This document shows, piece after piece, positions 8,524-16,996 of a DNA stretch of 64,000 nucleotides. This DNA comes from Virgisporangium aurantiacum. Its GTDB lineage: Bacteria; Actinomycetota; Actinomycetes; Mycobacteriales; Micromonosporaceae. Positions within the stretch are counted from its first letter, which is position 1. The number at the start of each line of letters is the position of its first letter. Location: assembly GCF_016863635.1 (NCBI RefSeq), contig NZ_BOPG01000037.1, positions 176,288 to 240,287 of the forward strand, given 5' to 3'. Made by a program: the position numbers and the translations under genes. The notes under the pieces were generated by a model. The model ran no database searches. It was given only the letters and a program-made list of their open reading frames with translations, and was not told where the DNA came from.

Positions 8524-10029
8524 ATGGATCCGTTCGACGTCGGGCTGACGATCGCGCAGGACCCGTACCTGTCGTCGCGGCACACCGAGATGCACGCCGT
8601 GCTGCGCGTCACGGCCGGCCGGACCGGGACGGCGCGCTCTCCGGCCGGCGCCCCGGCCGGCTCCCCGGTGACGCTCGCCGAGGTGCTGATCATCGACTGC
8701 TCCGGCTCGATGTCCGTCCCCAGCACCAAGATCAGCGCGGCCAAGCACGCCGCCCGGGTCGCCGTCGACGTCCTGCCGGACGGCGCGCTGTTCGCGATCG
8801 TGCGGGGGGATCACCGGGCGGCCATGGTCTACCCGCGGGACCGGCAGTTGGCGACCGCGTCCGGGACGACCCGCCGGGCGGCGCGGCACGCCCTCGACCG
8901 GGAGACCGCGAGCGGCGGCACCGCGATCGGCACCTGGCTGACGCTCAGCCGGGACCTCCTCGCGCCGCACACCACGGCGGTGCGGCACGCGCTGCTGCTC
9001 ACCGACGGCCGCAACGAGTCCGAGCCGTCGGAGCGGTTGGGCGCCGTGCTCGCCGAGTGCACCGGTCAGTTCGTCTGCGACCCGCGCGGGGTCGGCGACG
9101 GGTGGGAGCCGGCAGAACTGGTGCGGATCGCGGCCGAACTGCGCGGCACGGCCGACGCCGTCGCCCGGCCGCAGGACCTGGCCGACGACTTCCGCCGCAC
9201 GGTCGAGGCGGCGACCGGGAAGGTGCTGCCCGACCTGCGGCTGCGGATCGCCACCAGCACGTTCGACCGGCTGCTGTACTGCAAGCAGGTCAACCCGTCG
9301 GTCGCGGAACTCGCCGGCGAGCAGCCGGCGTCGGCCGACGGCCCGATGGAGGTGTCGCTCGGCGCCTGGGGCGAGGAGACCCGCGAGTACCACCTGTGCT
9401 TCGAGGTGGCACCGGGCGGGCGTCCGCACGGGGAGGACCAGCGGGTGGCCCGGATCGACGTGGTGGCCGACCGGCCGCTCGCCACCGGCCCGGTGCTCGT
9501 GCTGGTCCACTGGACCGAGGACCCGGTGAAGTCCAGCCAGATCGACCCCGACGTCGCCCGGGTGACCGACCAGCAGCAACTCGCCCACGCGATCAACGAC
9601 GGGTGCCGGGCGTACGAGCGGGGTGACCGGGTCGCCGCGGAGCGGCACTGGGGCGAGGCGGTGCGGCTGGCGACGGCGATGGGCAACACCGCCAAACTGG
9701 AGGACCTGCAGATGTTCGTGCGGATCGTCGACGGTCCGGCCGGGCGGGTCGAACTGCGTCCCCACCTCTCGGTGCTGGACGTGAAGCGGGGCGCGTTGCG
9801 GTCGCTGATGACGGAGATACCGGAGCCACCCGAGCCGCCGGGGCGCGCGCACGCGCGTCCACCGGTCCCGGAAAAGGACGCGAGCCCCGCGCCCCCGCCC
9901 GAAGCCCCGCGCCCGCCGGCGCCGGGGCCCGACGGATCGGCGCGGGCCTGCCCCGCCTGTGGCCGGGCGGCCGACGCCGGGCACGGATTCTGCCAGGGCT
10001 GCGGCCGGAACCTGGACGGCGCGGCATGA
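8524..10029 (+). CDS. vWA-domain protein with C-terminal zinc ribbon
   Basis: 501 residues; ATG 8524 follows GGAG, 19 nt after the kinase gene. A von Willebrand A fold (about 50-200) has an intact MIDAS: D58-x-S60-x-S62 (IIDCSGSMS), the Thr of SGGTAIG and the Asp of LLLTDGR. A beta-rich middle and a proline-rich linker (about 435-470) follow. The last 27 residues carry CPACG...CQGCG, a zinc ribbon matching those on the kinase. vWA proteins bind partner proteins through a divalent metal and often assemble signalling complexes. Coupling of this one to the kinase is inferred from synteny and the shared ribbon type. Its TGA overlaps the next ATG. Confidence 0.85.
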   Translation: MDPFDVGLTIAQDPYLSSRHTEMHAVLRVTAGRTGTARSPAGAPAGSPVTLAEVLIIDCSGSMSVPSTKISAAKHAARVAVDVLPDGALFAIVRGDHRAAMVYPRDRQLATASGTTRRAARHALDRETASGGTAIGTWLTLSRDLLAPHTTAVRHALLLTDGRNESEPSERLGAVLAECTGQFVCDPRGVGDGWEPAELVRIAAELRGTADAVARPQDLADDFRRTVEAATGKVLPDLRLRIATSTFDRLLYCKQVNPSVAELAGEQPASADGPMEVSLGAWGEETREYHLCFEVAPGGRPHGEDQRVARIDVVADRPLATGPVLVLVHWTEDPVKSSQIDPDVARVTDQQQLAHAINDGCRAYERGDRVAAERHWGEAVRLATAMGNTAKLEDLQMFVRIVDGPAGRVELRPHLSVLDVKRGALRSLMTEIPEPPEPPGRAHARPPVPEKDASPAPPPEAPRPPAPGPDGSARACPACGRAADAGHGFCQGCGRNLDGAA

Positions 10030-11108
10030 CCGGCGACCGTTCCACGACGACCCGGCGGACCCTGCTGCGGCTGCAGGCGGCGCTGCTGGTGACCGGGGCG
10101 GTGGCGCTCGCCGGCTGCCTCGCCGTGTCGGTCGGGGTGGCCCGCACCGCCGAGGCCGCCGCCGACCGGTCGATCCCGGCGACGCTGGCGGCCTACGACG
10201 CGCAGGTGGCCATGCGCACCGCGCACCGCGAGGCGGTCGCCAACATCACCGCCACGAAGGCGCTGCGCGACCCGGGAAGCGAGTACCAGCACCAGATCAC
10301 GCTCGCCGGGCAGTACCTCGCCGTGGTGGCCGAACGCAACGCGGCCGGCGCCGCCGGCAGCGGCGACATCCAGGTGGTGCAGGCGCTGCTGTCGACCTAC
10401 GTCGGCCTGATCGCGGTGGCGGCCACGAACTTCACCAGCGGCGCGACCCTCGGCCTCGCGACGCTGCTCGACGCGACCCGGCTCCTCGACAACATCCTGG
10501 TGCGGCTCGACCGGTTGCGCGACCGGCAGGACGACGCCCTGCAGGCGCAGGCGACCTCGGGGTGGGGTCACCCGGCGACGACGGCCGTCTGGCTGTTCCC
10601 GGTCGCGGCGCTGGTGACGCTGCTCGTGCTGGCGCAGGTGGTGCTGCGGCGCCGGTTCCGGCGGCGGTTCAGCCCGCCGCTGCTGGTGGCCACCGCGCTG
10701 GCGGCGTTTCTGGTGGCGGCGACCGGATGGAGCACGCGGGCCGCCGTCGACCTGGACAACGGCTGGGACCAGGCCGCCCGGCTGGTCGCGGGGCGCGCGG
10801 CCCAACTGGCGGCGTGGGGGGTCGAGGACAGCCGCCGGCTGCGCACCTTGATCGGGGACGGTTGCGCCACGGGCTGCGAACGGACGATCGGGTCGCTGGA
10901 CACCGGGTCTCCGCACGGAGCCGTCGACGCCGGTGCGGTCGACGCCGCGTCCACCGAACTGGACGCGACCGCCGACGAGGCCGCCGCCGACGCGGCCACC
11001 AGCGGCACGATCAACATCCTTCTCCCGGTGACCGCGTTGACCGCGATGGCGTTGGTGCTCGCCGGATTCCGCCCCCGCCTCGACGAGTACCGGTACCGGC
11101 CGACATGA
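10026..11108 (+). CDS. Integral membrane protein, GlnX-like position and architecture
   Basis: 360 residues, ATGA overlap with the vWA gene. A membrane helix at about 18-40 is followed by a long extracytoplasmic helical segment (about 45-175, Ala/Thr-rich), two adjacent helices near 190-240, a second outer segment and a last helix near 325-345. This resembles GlnX, the membrane protein that links PknG to the amino-acid-binding lipoprotein GlnH in mycobacteria. The likely role is to carry a periplasmic binding signal to the kinase. Assignment rests on gene order and topology, not on a catalytic motif. Confidence 0.65.
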   Translation: MTGDRSTTTRRTLLRLQAALLVTGAVALAGCLAVSVGVARTAEAAADRSIPATLAAYDAQVAMRTAHREAVANITATKALRDPGSEYQHQITLAGQYLAVVAERNAAGAAGSGDIQVVQALLSTYVGLIAVAATNFTSGATLGLATLLDATRLLDNILVRLDRLRDRQDDALQAQATSGWGHPATTAVWLFPVAALVTLLVLAQVVLRRRFRRRFSPPLLVATALAAFLVAATGWSTRAAVDLDNGWDQAARLVAGRAAQLAAWGVEDSRRLRTLIGDGCATGCERTIGSLDTGSPHGAVDAGAVDAASTELDATADEAAADAATSGTINILLPVTALTAMALVLAGFRPRLDEYRYRPT

Positions 11109-12343
11109 TCCGACACTGTTTCGCCGCCGCCGTTCTCGGCGCCTCGCTGCTGACCGCGTGCACCCGGTCGGACGAGCCGGTGACCATCGAGGTGCTCGCG
11201 TCGTGGGAGTCGCCGACCGGGCCGGTGGCGCCGGGCGCCGACGAGGAGAAGGCGTTCCGGGCGGCGCTCGCGGCGTTCGAGCGGGCCGACGGGAACGTCC
11301 GCGTGCGGTACGTCGGCACGCGCGACGTGAGCCAGGTGCTGCGTGCCCGCGTCGAACGCGAGTCGCCGCCCGACATCGCGGTGTTCCCTCGCCTCTACGA
11401 CCTGCGGTCCTATGTGGACAGTGGCGCGCTGCGGCCGCTCGACGGCGTTCCCGGGCTGTCGGCCGAGCGGGTGATCCGCATCGACCGCAAGGCGTACGGC
11501 GTGAGCATCGCGGCGCACGTGAAGAGCCTCGTCTGGTATGCCGGGCCGCCGGTACCGTGGGCGGACCTCGCCGGCCGGGCGGCCACCATGCTGGCCGCCG
11601 GGCGGGAGCCGTGGTGCCTGGGCATGAGCTCGCCGCCGTTGTCCGGCTGGCCCGGCACCGACTGGATCGAGGACCTGGTGCTGAACAGCGGCGTCGACGT
11701 CTACAACGACTGGACGGCGGGCCGGCTGCCGTGGAGCCGGGGCAGCATCAGGGCCGCGTGGCTGGCCTGGCGGGACATGATCGCGCCCGGCGAGCGGACG
11801 CGTCCCGCGCTGCTGACCGGGTACGCCGATGCCGGCCTGGCGATGGTCGACCCGCAACCCGGCTGCCTCCTGCACCATGCGGCGTCGTTCAACGCCAACA
11901 ACTACGGCGGCCGCGAGGTGAACGTCCACCCGTTCCCGGGCCGCGAACCGGGCAGCCGCACGCTCATCTCCGAAGACGTGATGGGCGTGTTCCGCGATAC
12001 GCCGCCGGCCCGCCGGCTGGTCCGCTTCCTGGCCGACCGCGCCCGCCCGGCCGGCCACGACGCGTGGCGCGAGGCGAGCGCCGGCACGCATCTGGTGCTG
12101 GGCCGCGGCTCGGCCTCCAGCGGCAACCTCGGCCGGATCGAGCAGATGCTGACCACCGGCACCCTCTGCCGCGACGCGTCCGACCTGATGCCACCGGCCG
12201 TGACGGACGCGTTCCAGCACGCCGTGATGCGGTTCCTCCAGGACCCGGGCCGGCTGGACGACCTGCTGGCCGACATCGACGCGGTGGCGGGAATGACGTC
12301 GCGGGAGGAGTGGCTGGACCTCCCGTGCATCCCCGCCGCCTGA
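11105..12343 (+). CDS. Extracellular solute-binding lipoprotein
   Basis: 412 residues, ATGA overlap with the membrane protein. An N-terminal lipoprotein signal with lipobox LLTAC sets the lipidated Cys at 19. The rest has the two-lobed family-1 solute-binding pattern (IEVLASWESP near the N-terminus, then AFERADGNVRVRYVG). No ABC permease or ATPase genes are adjacent, so it is more likely a sensor input than a transporter subunit. In the mycobacterial system the equivalent is GlnH, which binds Asp/Glu. This protein looks closer to the sugar-type binders, so the ligand may differ. Last gene of the operon that starts at 4480. Confidence 0.75.
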   Translation: MIRHCFAAAVLGASLLTACTRSDEPVTIEVLASWESPTGPVAPGADEEKAFRAALAAFERADGNVRVRYVGTRDVSQVLRARVERESPPDIAVFPRLYDLRSYVDSGALRPLDGVPGLSAERVIRIDRKAYGVSIAAHVKSLVWYAGPPVPWADLAGRAATMLAAGREPWCLGMSSPPLSGWPGTDWIEDLVLNSGVDVYNDWTAGRLPWSRGSIRAAWLAWRDMIAPGERTRPALLTGYADAGLAMVDPQPGCLLHHAASFNANNYGGREVNVHPFPGREPGSRTLISEDVMGVFRDTPPARRLVRFLADRARPAGHDAWREASAGTHLVLGRGSASSGNLGRIEQMLTTGTLCRDASDLMPPAVTDAFQHAVMRFLQDPGRLDDLLADIDAVAGMTSREEWLDLPCIPAA

Positions 12344-12361
12344 GGGGAACGCCGCGGACCG

Positions 12362-12988
12362 TCAGGCGGGTGGGGGGAGGATGCCCCGCGCGATCGCGAC
12401 CGTCACCGCCGCCGTTCGGTCGTTGACCGACAGCTTCTCGAAGATGCGGGTGACGTGGCTCTTCACCGTGGTCTCGCTGATGAACAGCAGGCGCCCCGTT
12501 TCCGGGTTCGACCGGCCGTCGGCGACGCACCGGAGCACCTCGAGTTCGCGCGGCGTCAACGACGGCCGGCCGGACCGGACGCTGCTCACCAGCTTCGCCG
12601 CCACGGTCGCGGCCAGGACGGTTTCGCCGCGGGCCGCCGATCGCACCGCCTCGGCCAGCTCCTGCCGCGGGCTGTCCTTCAACAGGTAGCCGGTGGCGCC
12701 GGCGGCTACCGCGCGGGCGATGTCGCCGTCGGTGTCGTACGTGGTGAGGACCAGGACGTGGGCGGAGCCGGCCGCCACGATGCGCCGGGTGGCTTCGACG
12801 CCGTCGAGGCCGGGCAGGCGCAGGTCCATCAGCACGACGTCGGGACGCAGGTCGGCGGCCAGGCGCACCGCGTCCGTCCCGGATCCGCACTCCGCGACCA
12901 CGGTGACGTCCGCCGCGGCCCCGAGCACCGCGCGCAGCCCCTCGCGGACGACCGGATGGTCGTCGACGATCAGCACGCGAACGGTCAT
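12362..12988 (-). CDS. NarL/FixJ-family response regulator
   Basis: 208 residues. The receiver domain (1-120) has D9/D10, phosphoacceptor D55 (VVLMDLRLPG) and the TGYLLKD lysine. The LuxR-type helix-turn-helix (about 143-205) has LTPRELEVLRCVADGRSN and SETTVKSHVTRIFEKL. The ATG overlaps the kinase stop as ATGA, so the two are co-translated. The target genes are not evident; the pair sits tail-to-tail with the PknG-type operon with only 18 bp between. Confidence 0.92.
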   Translation of the reverse strand: MTVRVLIVDDHPVVREGLRAVLGAAADVTVVAECGSGTDAVRLAADLRPDVVLMDLRLPGLDGVEATRRIVAAGSAHVLVLTTYDTDGDIARAVAAGATGYLLKDSPRQELAEAVRSAARGETVLAATVAAKLVSSVRSGRPSLTPRELEVLRCVADGRSNPETGRLLFISETTVKSHVTRIFEKLSVNDRTAAVTVAIARGILPPPA

Positions 12989-14172
12989 AACATGGCCTCG
13001 ACCGTGGTTCCGTCGGCCGAAGCGGAGCGGACCGTGAACCCGCCGCCGACCTGTTCCACCCGCGCGCGCATGCCCGACAGCCCGAACCCGCCCGTCACCG
13101 CGGACAGGTCGAACCCGCGGCCGTCGTCGGTCACGCGGAGCACGACCGAGGCCGCGTCGTAGCGGAGCGAGACGTCGACGCGCGAGGCGTCCGCGTGCTT
13201 GCGGACGTTGGCCAGCGCCTCCTGCGCCACCCGCAACAGCACCACGTCGTGCTCGGCCGGCAGCACGCGCGGATCGCCCCGTACGGCGAGCGACGGCCGC
13301 ACCCCCAGGTCGCCGCTGAGCCGCTCGACCAGTTGCGCCAGCGCGTCGGGCAGCGAACCGCCGTGGAGCGCGGGCGGCGCGAGGTCGGCGATCAGCGCCC
13401 GCGCCTCGGCCAGGTTCTCGCGCGCGGTGGTCTGCGCGCGGCAGATGTGGTGGCGCGCGGCGTCGAGGTCGGCCTCGGACTCGGCGGCCTGCAACAGCAA
13501 CAGGACGCTCGTGAACCCCTGCGCGAGCGTGTCGTGGACGTCGTGCGCGAGCCGTTCGCGCTCGGCCATCGCGCCGGCGCGCCGGCTCACCTCGGCGAGT
13601 TCGGCGCGGGTCGCCGCGAGGTCGGCCACGAGTTGGGCCCGCTGCCGGCTCTGCTCGATGATGCGGGTGATCCACACGCCGAGCGCCAGCGCCACCACCA
13701 ACCCGACGAGCACCATCACCGCGATCTCCGGCGAGAATCCCGCCTCCGCCGTGGTGACCGCGGCCGTCGCGACGAGCGCGACCACGGTCGCGGCGACCGC
13801 CCGCCGCATCGGCAGCAGCGCCCACACGTGTGGGTACAGCATGAACAACATGATCGAGCCGACCGGGTCGAGCGCGAACACCGCCACCGTCAACGGCACC
13901 GCGCCCGCCACGTACCGCAACCCGGCGCGCTGCTGCTCCCGCGCCAACGCGGGGGCGCCGACCGCCGCGTACCATCCGGCCAGAGCGAGGAGACCGCCGA
14001 GCGCGGCGTAGCGGCGGACGGCGCCGGGTTCGTCGTTGGTCAATATGAGGACGCACGTGAGCGCGGCCAACGTTCCGAACGCGACGTGCCACCCGCGGAC
14101 CGTGCGGCGCCACTCGTCGACGCCGGTGTCGGCGCCGCTGTCGGGGCCGCTGTCCGGGCCGCGCGTCGGCAT
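12985..14172 (-). CDS. Sensor histidine kinase (HisKA_3 type)
   Basis: 395 residues from ATG 14172; an ATG at 14208 is an alternative, and neither has a strong Shine-Dalgarno. There are several membrane helices (about 35-180), then the dimerisation/phosphoacceptor segment RERLAHDVHDTLAQGF, then an HATPase_c domain with N-box EALANVRKHA and G-boxes DDGRGFD and GGFGLSGM. There is no large outer loop, so this is a membrane-embedded sensor of the kind often tied to envelope stress. It partners with the downstream NarL-type regulator. Confidence 0.9.
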   Translation of the reverse strand: MPTRGPDSGPDSGADTGVDEWRRTVRGWHVAFGTLAALTCVLILTNDEPGAVRRYAALGGLLALAGWYAAVGAPALAREQQRAGLRYVAGAVPLTVAVFALDPVGSIMLFMLYPHVWALLPMRRAVAATVVALVATAAVTTAEAGFSPEIAVMVLVGLVVALALGVWITRIIEQSRQRAQLVADLAATRAELAEVSRRAGAMAERERLAHDVHDTLAQGFTSVLLLLQAAESEADLDAARHHICRAQTTARENLAEARALIADLAPPALHGGSLPDALAQLVERLSGDLGVRPSLAVRGDPRVLPAEHDVVLLRVAQEALANVRKHADASRVDVSLRYDAASVVLRVTDDGRGFDLSAVTGGFGLSGMRARVEQVGGGFTVRSASADGTTVEAML

Positions 14173-14284
14173 CGATACAGCTTCGCAGCCTCGCGGCCCG
14201 GCCCGCATCCGACTGTCGTAGGAGACGCACGGGGTTCCACCGGCGGCTTACGCCCGCACCGCCGCCGGACCGATGATCCGGGGT

Positions 14285-14455
14285 ATGACCAAGGAGTTGT
14301 CGTCCCGGATCCTTCTCGGACTGTCGGTACTGTACGGAATCACCATCGGTGTACTTGCCGCCCTCGATGTCCCGGTCGCCGTGTTCGCGATCGTCGGTGG
14401 GGCGGTGCTCGGCGGACTGTGGGTCGTCCGCGGCCTGGTGCTGCGGCGCGGCTGA
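14285..14455 (+). CDS. Small two-helix membrane protein
   Basis: 56 residues, with two hydrophobic helices (about 9-27 and 30-50), a basic C-terminal tail and no recognised family. An in-frame ATG at 14273 would add four residues. It stands alone between the histidine kinase start and the convergent dehydrogenase-like gene. The coding call rests on the clear alternation of hydrophobic segments and charged ends; function unknown. Confidence 0.55.
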   Translation: MTKELSSRILLGLSVLYGITIGVLAALDVPVAVFAIVGGAVLGGLWVVRGLVLRRG

Positions 14456-14480
14456 TCGAAACCCCGATCCGCTGGGACTG

Positions 14481-15689
14481 CTAACGGCGGCGCACGGTGA
14501 TCTCGACGCCGGCGGCGCGGAGCCGGTCGACCAGCGCGTCCCCGATTCCGGTGGCCGGGGTCAGGACCCCGCCGGGCGACGGCGGCAGCGCGTCCCGGTC
14601 GAGTGCCAGCGCGAGCCCCGACTCGCCGAGCATGACCGCGGTGGCCGCGTAACCCGGGTCCCCTTTCGCCTTGATCCGGGCGGTGTAGCGGGCGCCGGTG
14701 CTCGTGGTGGTGAAGACGACCACGGTGAAGTGGCCGGTGCGCTGGACGCGTTCGCTGGGGCCGGTTCCCGGCTTCGGGAGGACCCGGTCGAGCACGTACC
14801 GCGTCGGCGGCAGCGTCATGCCGACGACCAGCGCGCCGAGCCCCGCCTTCGTGGCGAGGGCGAGTGCCGACGAGCGCACCCGCATCGCCTCCCGGTACCG
14901 GAACCGGCGGCCGTACGCCCAGTCGCGCAACGCGTTGCTGCGCCGCACGATCCGGGTGTTGTACGACGCCATCACGAACGGCGCGAGGCGGCCCTTCGTG
15001 CCCGGGATCACCTCGGCGGCGGGGATGGTGTCGGAGTCGCTCTGCCGGCCGAGGTCGGGTTCGGCGGCGCGGTCGGGGCTCAGCGAGTACGGGCTCAGCG
15101 CGATCCGGCGCTTGTCCTTGTCCTTGCGCATCACGTCGAGCTGGTTGCGCATCGAGTCGATCGTGCCGCCGCTCACCCCGCCGCGCAGGCTGGTGACGAC
15201 GAGTGTGGTGTCGGTCAGGTCGCCCTCGCCGTCCGCGGCGACCCGCCGGTGCAGCACGTGCACGCCGAGGTCGGACGGGATCGAGTCGAAGCCGCAGGAG
15301 TGCACGATGCGGGCGCCGGTGCGCCGGGCGAGGTCGTGGTTCTCGTCGATGCTGTCGCGGACGAACAGCACCTCGCCGGTCAGGTCGACGTAGTCGGTGC
15401 CGGCGGCGGCGCAGGCGTGCGCGAGCGCGCGGCCGTACTTCGCGTACGGTCCGACCGTCGTGACGATCACCCGGGCCTGCTCCACCATCGCGTCCATCGC
15501 GGCGGGGTCGCCGGCGTCGGCGACGATCAACGGCCAGTCGACGCCGAGCCGGTGGCCGGTCTCCGCGAGCCGCGTCGCCGACCGGCCGGCGAGCGCGATC
15601 CGGGTACCGGCCGGCGCGTGCGTGGCGAGGTGCCGGGCGACCAACTCGCCGACGAAACCGGTGGCGCCGTAGACGACCAGATCGTTCAT
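14481..15689 (-). CDS. Saccharopine dehydrogenase-like / trans-acting enoyl reductase family protein
   Basis: 402 residues. The N-terminus carries a Rossmann motif (VVYGATGFVGELVARHL) and continues with LAGRSATRL, typical of the actinobacterial saccharopine dehydrogenase-like family that includes the mycobacterial trans-acting enoyl reductase Rv2953. Such proteins reduce unsaturated acyl intermediates or are uncharacterised NAD(P)-dependent enzymes. No polyketide synthase is nearby, so the substrate is open. TAGCCT at 15697-15702 lies 7 nt before the ATG, suggesting a leaderless transcript. Confidence 0.8.
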   Translation of the reverse strand: MNDLVVYGATGFVGELVARHLATHAPAGTRIALAGRSATRLAETGHRLGVDWPLIVADAGDPAAMDAMVEQARVIVTTVGPYAKYGRALAHACAAAGTDYVDLTGEVLFVRDSIDENHDLARRTGARIVHSCGFDSIPSDLGVHVLHRRVAADGEGDLTDTTLVVTSLRGGVSGGTIDSMRNQLDVMRKDKDKRRIALSPYSLSPDRAAEPDLGRQSDSDTIPAAEVIPGTKGRLAPFVMASYNTRIVRRSNALRDWAYGRRFRYREAMRVRSSALALATKAGLGALVVGMTLPPTRYVLDRVLPKPGTGPSERVQRTGHFTVVVFTTTSTGARYTARIKAKGDPGYAATAVMLGESGLALALDRDALPPSPGGVLTPATGIGDALVDRLRAAGVEITVRRR

Positions 15690-15696
15690 GCGCTCC

Positions 15697-15702
15697 AGGC
15701 TA
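15697..15702 (-). promoter_or_regulatory. -10-like TAGCCT before the ATG at 15689
   Basis: A TANNNT box 7 nt upstream of the start codon with no usable Shine-Dalgarno; part of the leaderless pattern seen across the window. Confidence 0.45.
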
Positions 15703-15739
15703 GGCGCAGGCACCCGGCTCCGCTTGCGGAGCACCGGGG

Positions 15740-15804
15740 ATATACGACGCTCGATCCGGTGCGGTGGTGCGGCCGAAACCCGCACCGGATCGAGCGTCGT
15801 ATAT
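15740..15804. repeat. Perfect 25-bp inverted repeat, 15-nt loop
   Basis: Arms 15740-15764 and 15780-15804 are exact reverse complements. Each contains ATATACGACGCTCGATC near its outer end. The hairpin lies 29 nt past the stop of the AlkB-type gene and upstream of the next minus-strand gene. It could terminate transcription, but a perfect 25-bp stem with an AT-rich foot and no T-tract is more like a mobile or REP-like palindrome. Confidence 0.75.
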
Positions 15805-15832
15805 GCGGCGGGTCGGGGGCGGCGCGACCCGG

Positions 15833-16444
15833 TTAGAGCGGCGTCGCCTGGAGGCGGCTGGAGAAGTTGACGCTGATCCGCGGACCGGCCGGGGTCGCCT
15901 GCTTCGGGACGGAGTGCCGCCAGTCCCGCTGGCACCGGCCGCCCATCACGATCAGGTCGCCGCTGGCCGGGGTGAAGCCGATGCTCCGTCCACCGTCCCG
16001 GGGCCGGATGAGGAACCGGCGGGCCGCGCCCAGGCTGAGCACCGGCACCGTGCAGATGTCGCGCTTGCACGTCGGCCAGTCGCCGTGCCAGCCGGTGCTG
16101 TCGCGATGGTCGCGGTAGTAGTTCATCCACAGCCCGTCGTAGGGCACGCCGTAGTGGTCCGACAGCGCCGACGTCACGGTGTGCAGGAACGGGTGCGGCG
16201 CGTCGACGAGGTCGGTGTACTCGGCGGTCAGCCGGGGTTCCCGTACCACCCGGTTGATCATCCACCGGTCCCGCTGCTCCCAGCCCGCGTCTGCGAGCAG
16301 CGCGGCGAACAGGTCGTCGCTGCCGGACAGCCAGCCCGGTACGTGCTCGATCCACGAGGTGTCGTCGAGGCGCACCCGGTGCGCGGTGGCGAAGGAACGG
16401 TCGACGGCCAGGTGACCGCCCGCGAAGAGGCCGAGTTGGGTCAT
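15833..16444 (-). CDS. AlkB-family 2OG-Fe(II) oxygenase (DNA/RNA alkylation repair)
   Basis: 203 residues from ATG 16444, preceded by AGGAGG. The double-stranded beta-helix shows the iron ligands H120-x-D122 (WHGDW) and H177 (RDWRHSV), and the 2-oxoglutarate Arg pair in RISVNFSSR (R189, R197). AlkB enzymes hydroxylate N-methyl groups on DNA or RNA bases, releasing formaldehyde. A second AlkB-type gene lies at 46.5 kb. It is divergent from the small monooxygenase gene at 16606. Confidence 0.88.
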   Translation of the reverse strand: MTQLGLFAGGHLAVDRSFATAHRVRLDDTSWIEHVPGWLSGSDDLFAALLADAGWEQRDRWMINRVVREPRLTAEYTDLVDAPHPFLHTVTSALSDHYGVPYDGLWMNYYRDHRDSTGWHGDWPTCKRDICTVPVLSLGAARRFLIRPRDGGRSIGFTPASGDLIVMGGRCQRDWRHSVPKQATPAGPRISVNFSSRLQATPL

Positions 16445-16605
16445 GCCCTCCTGAATACGGGACGGACGGCGTCGACTCCGGCCGGATCTGGACACGTCGG
16501 CGGCGGCGTGAGGTCCGGAAACGGCCGGACCGGTGGCGGGGGTCCGACCAGACTCGTCGAGGCGGACGCACCGTCCGTGCCATCCCGTTCAAGGAGAGAT
16601 TTCCC

Positions 16606-16902
16606 GTGCTCGCAAAGGTGTTCCCCATTCCGTTGAAGGCCGGCAAGCAGGCCGAGGCCGAGGCGATCGTGCTCGAGTTCGCGCCGAAGGGTCCGGGCGC
16701 CGAGGACGGAACGCTGTCGTTCCGCGTGTACCGCGACCCCGCCCGGCAGGACTACCTGCTGTTCGTCGAGCACTTCGCCGACCAGGCGGCGTACGACGCG
16801 CACACCGGCTCGGCGGCCTACAAGGAGCTGATCGCCGGCCGGTTCGCGAACCTGATCGTCGAGTTCGTCGAGATCGACCACGAGCAGCTCGTCGCGATCT
16901 GA
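16606..16902 (+). CDS. Antibiotic biosynthesis monooxygenase (ABM) domain protein
   Basis: 98 residues from GTG 16606 with AAGGAGAG 7 nt upstream. It is a single ferredoxin-like ABM/Dabb fold: MLAKVFPIPLKAGKQAEAE, then the FRVYRDPARQDYLLFVEHFADQAAYDAH core. Stand-alone ABM proteins oxidise quinols or degrade heme, or have unknown small-molecule roles. No partner gene is evident. A strong hairpin terminator starts 10 nt after the stop. Confidence 0.82.
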   Translation: MLAKVFPIPLKAGKQAEAEAIVLEFAPKGPGAEDGTLSFRVYRDPARQDYLLFVEHFADQAAYDAHTGSAAYKELIAGRFANLIVEFVEIDHEQLVAI

Positions 16903-16911
16903 ACCCGCACC

Positions 16912-16946
16912 GGAACGGCTCCCGGACCCCGGCCGGGAGCCGTTCC
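16912..16946 (+). terminator. Hairpin terminator after ABM gene
   Basis: 14-bp perfect arms GGAACGGCTCCCGG (16912-16925) and CCGGGAGCCGTTCC (16933-16946) with a 7-nt loop, 10 nt after the stop codon. It has no T-tract, as is usual in high-GC actinobacteria. Confidence 0.7.
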
Positions 16947-16996
16947 CGCTATCATACGTTCACACTTGTCCATGGACGTAGGGATAGGAGTGGGCG

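Noticed and set aside
5082..8744. A 1,220-codon minus-strand frame
   Set aside because: Antisense to the protease and PknG-type kinase genes, which have intact catalytic motifs; the antisense product is compositionally biased.
11105..12343. Naming the binding lipoprotein GlnH and assigning glutamate/aspartate as ligand
   Set aside because: Position fits, but the sequence looks like a family-1 binder, not the family-3 amino-acid type, so the ligand is left open.
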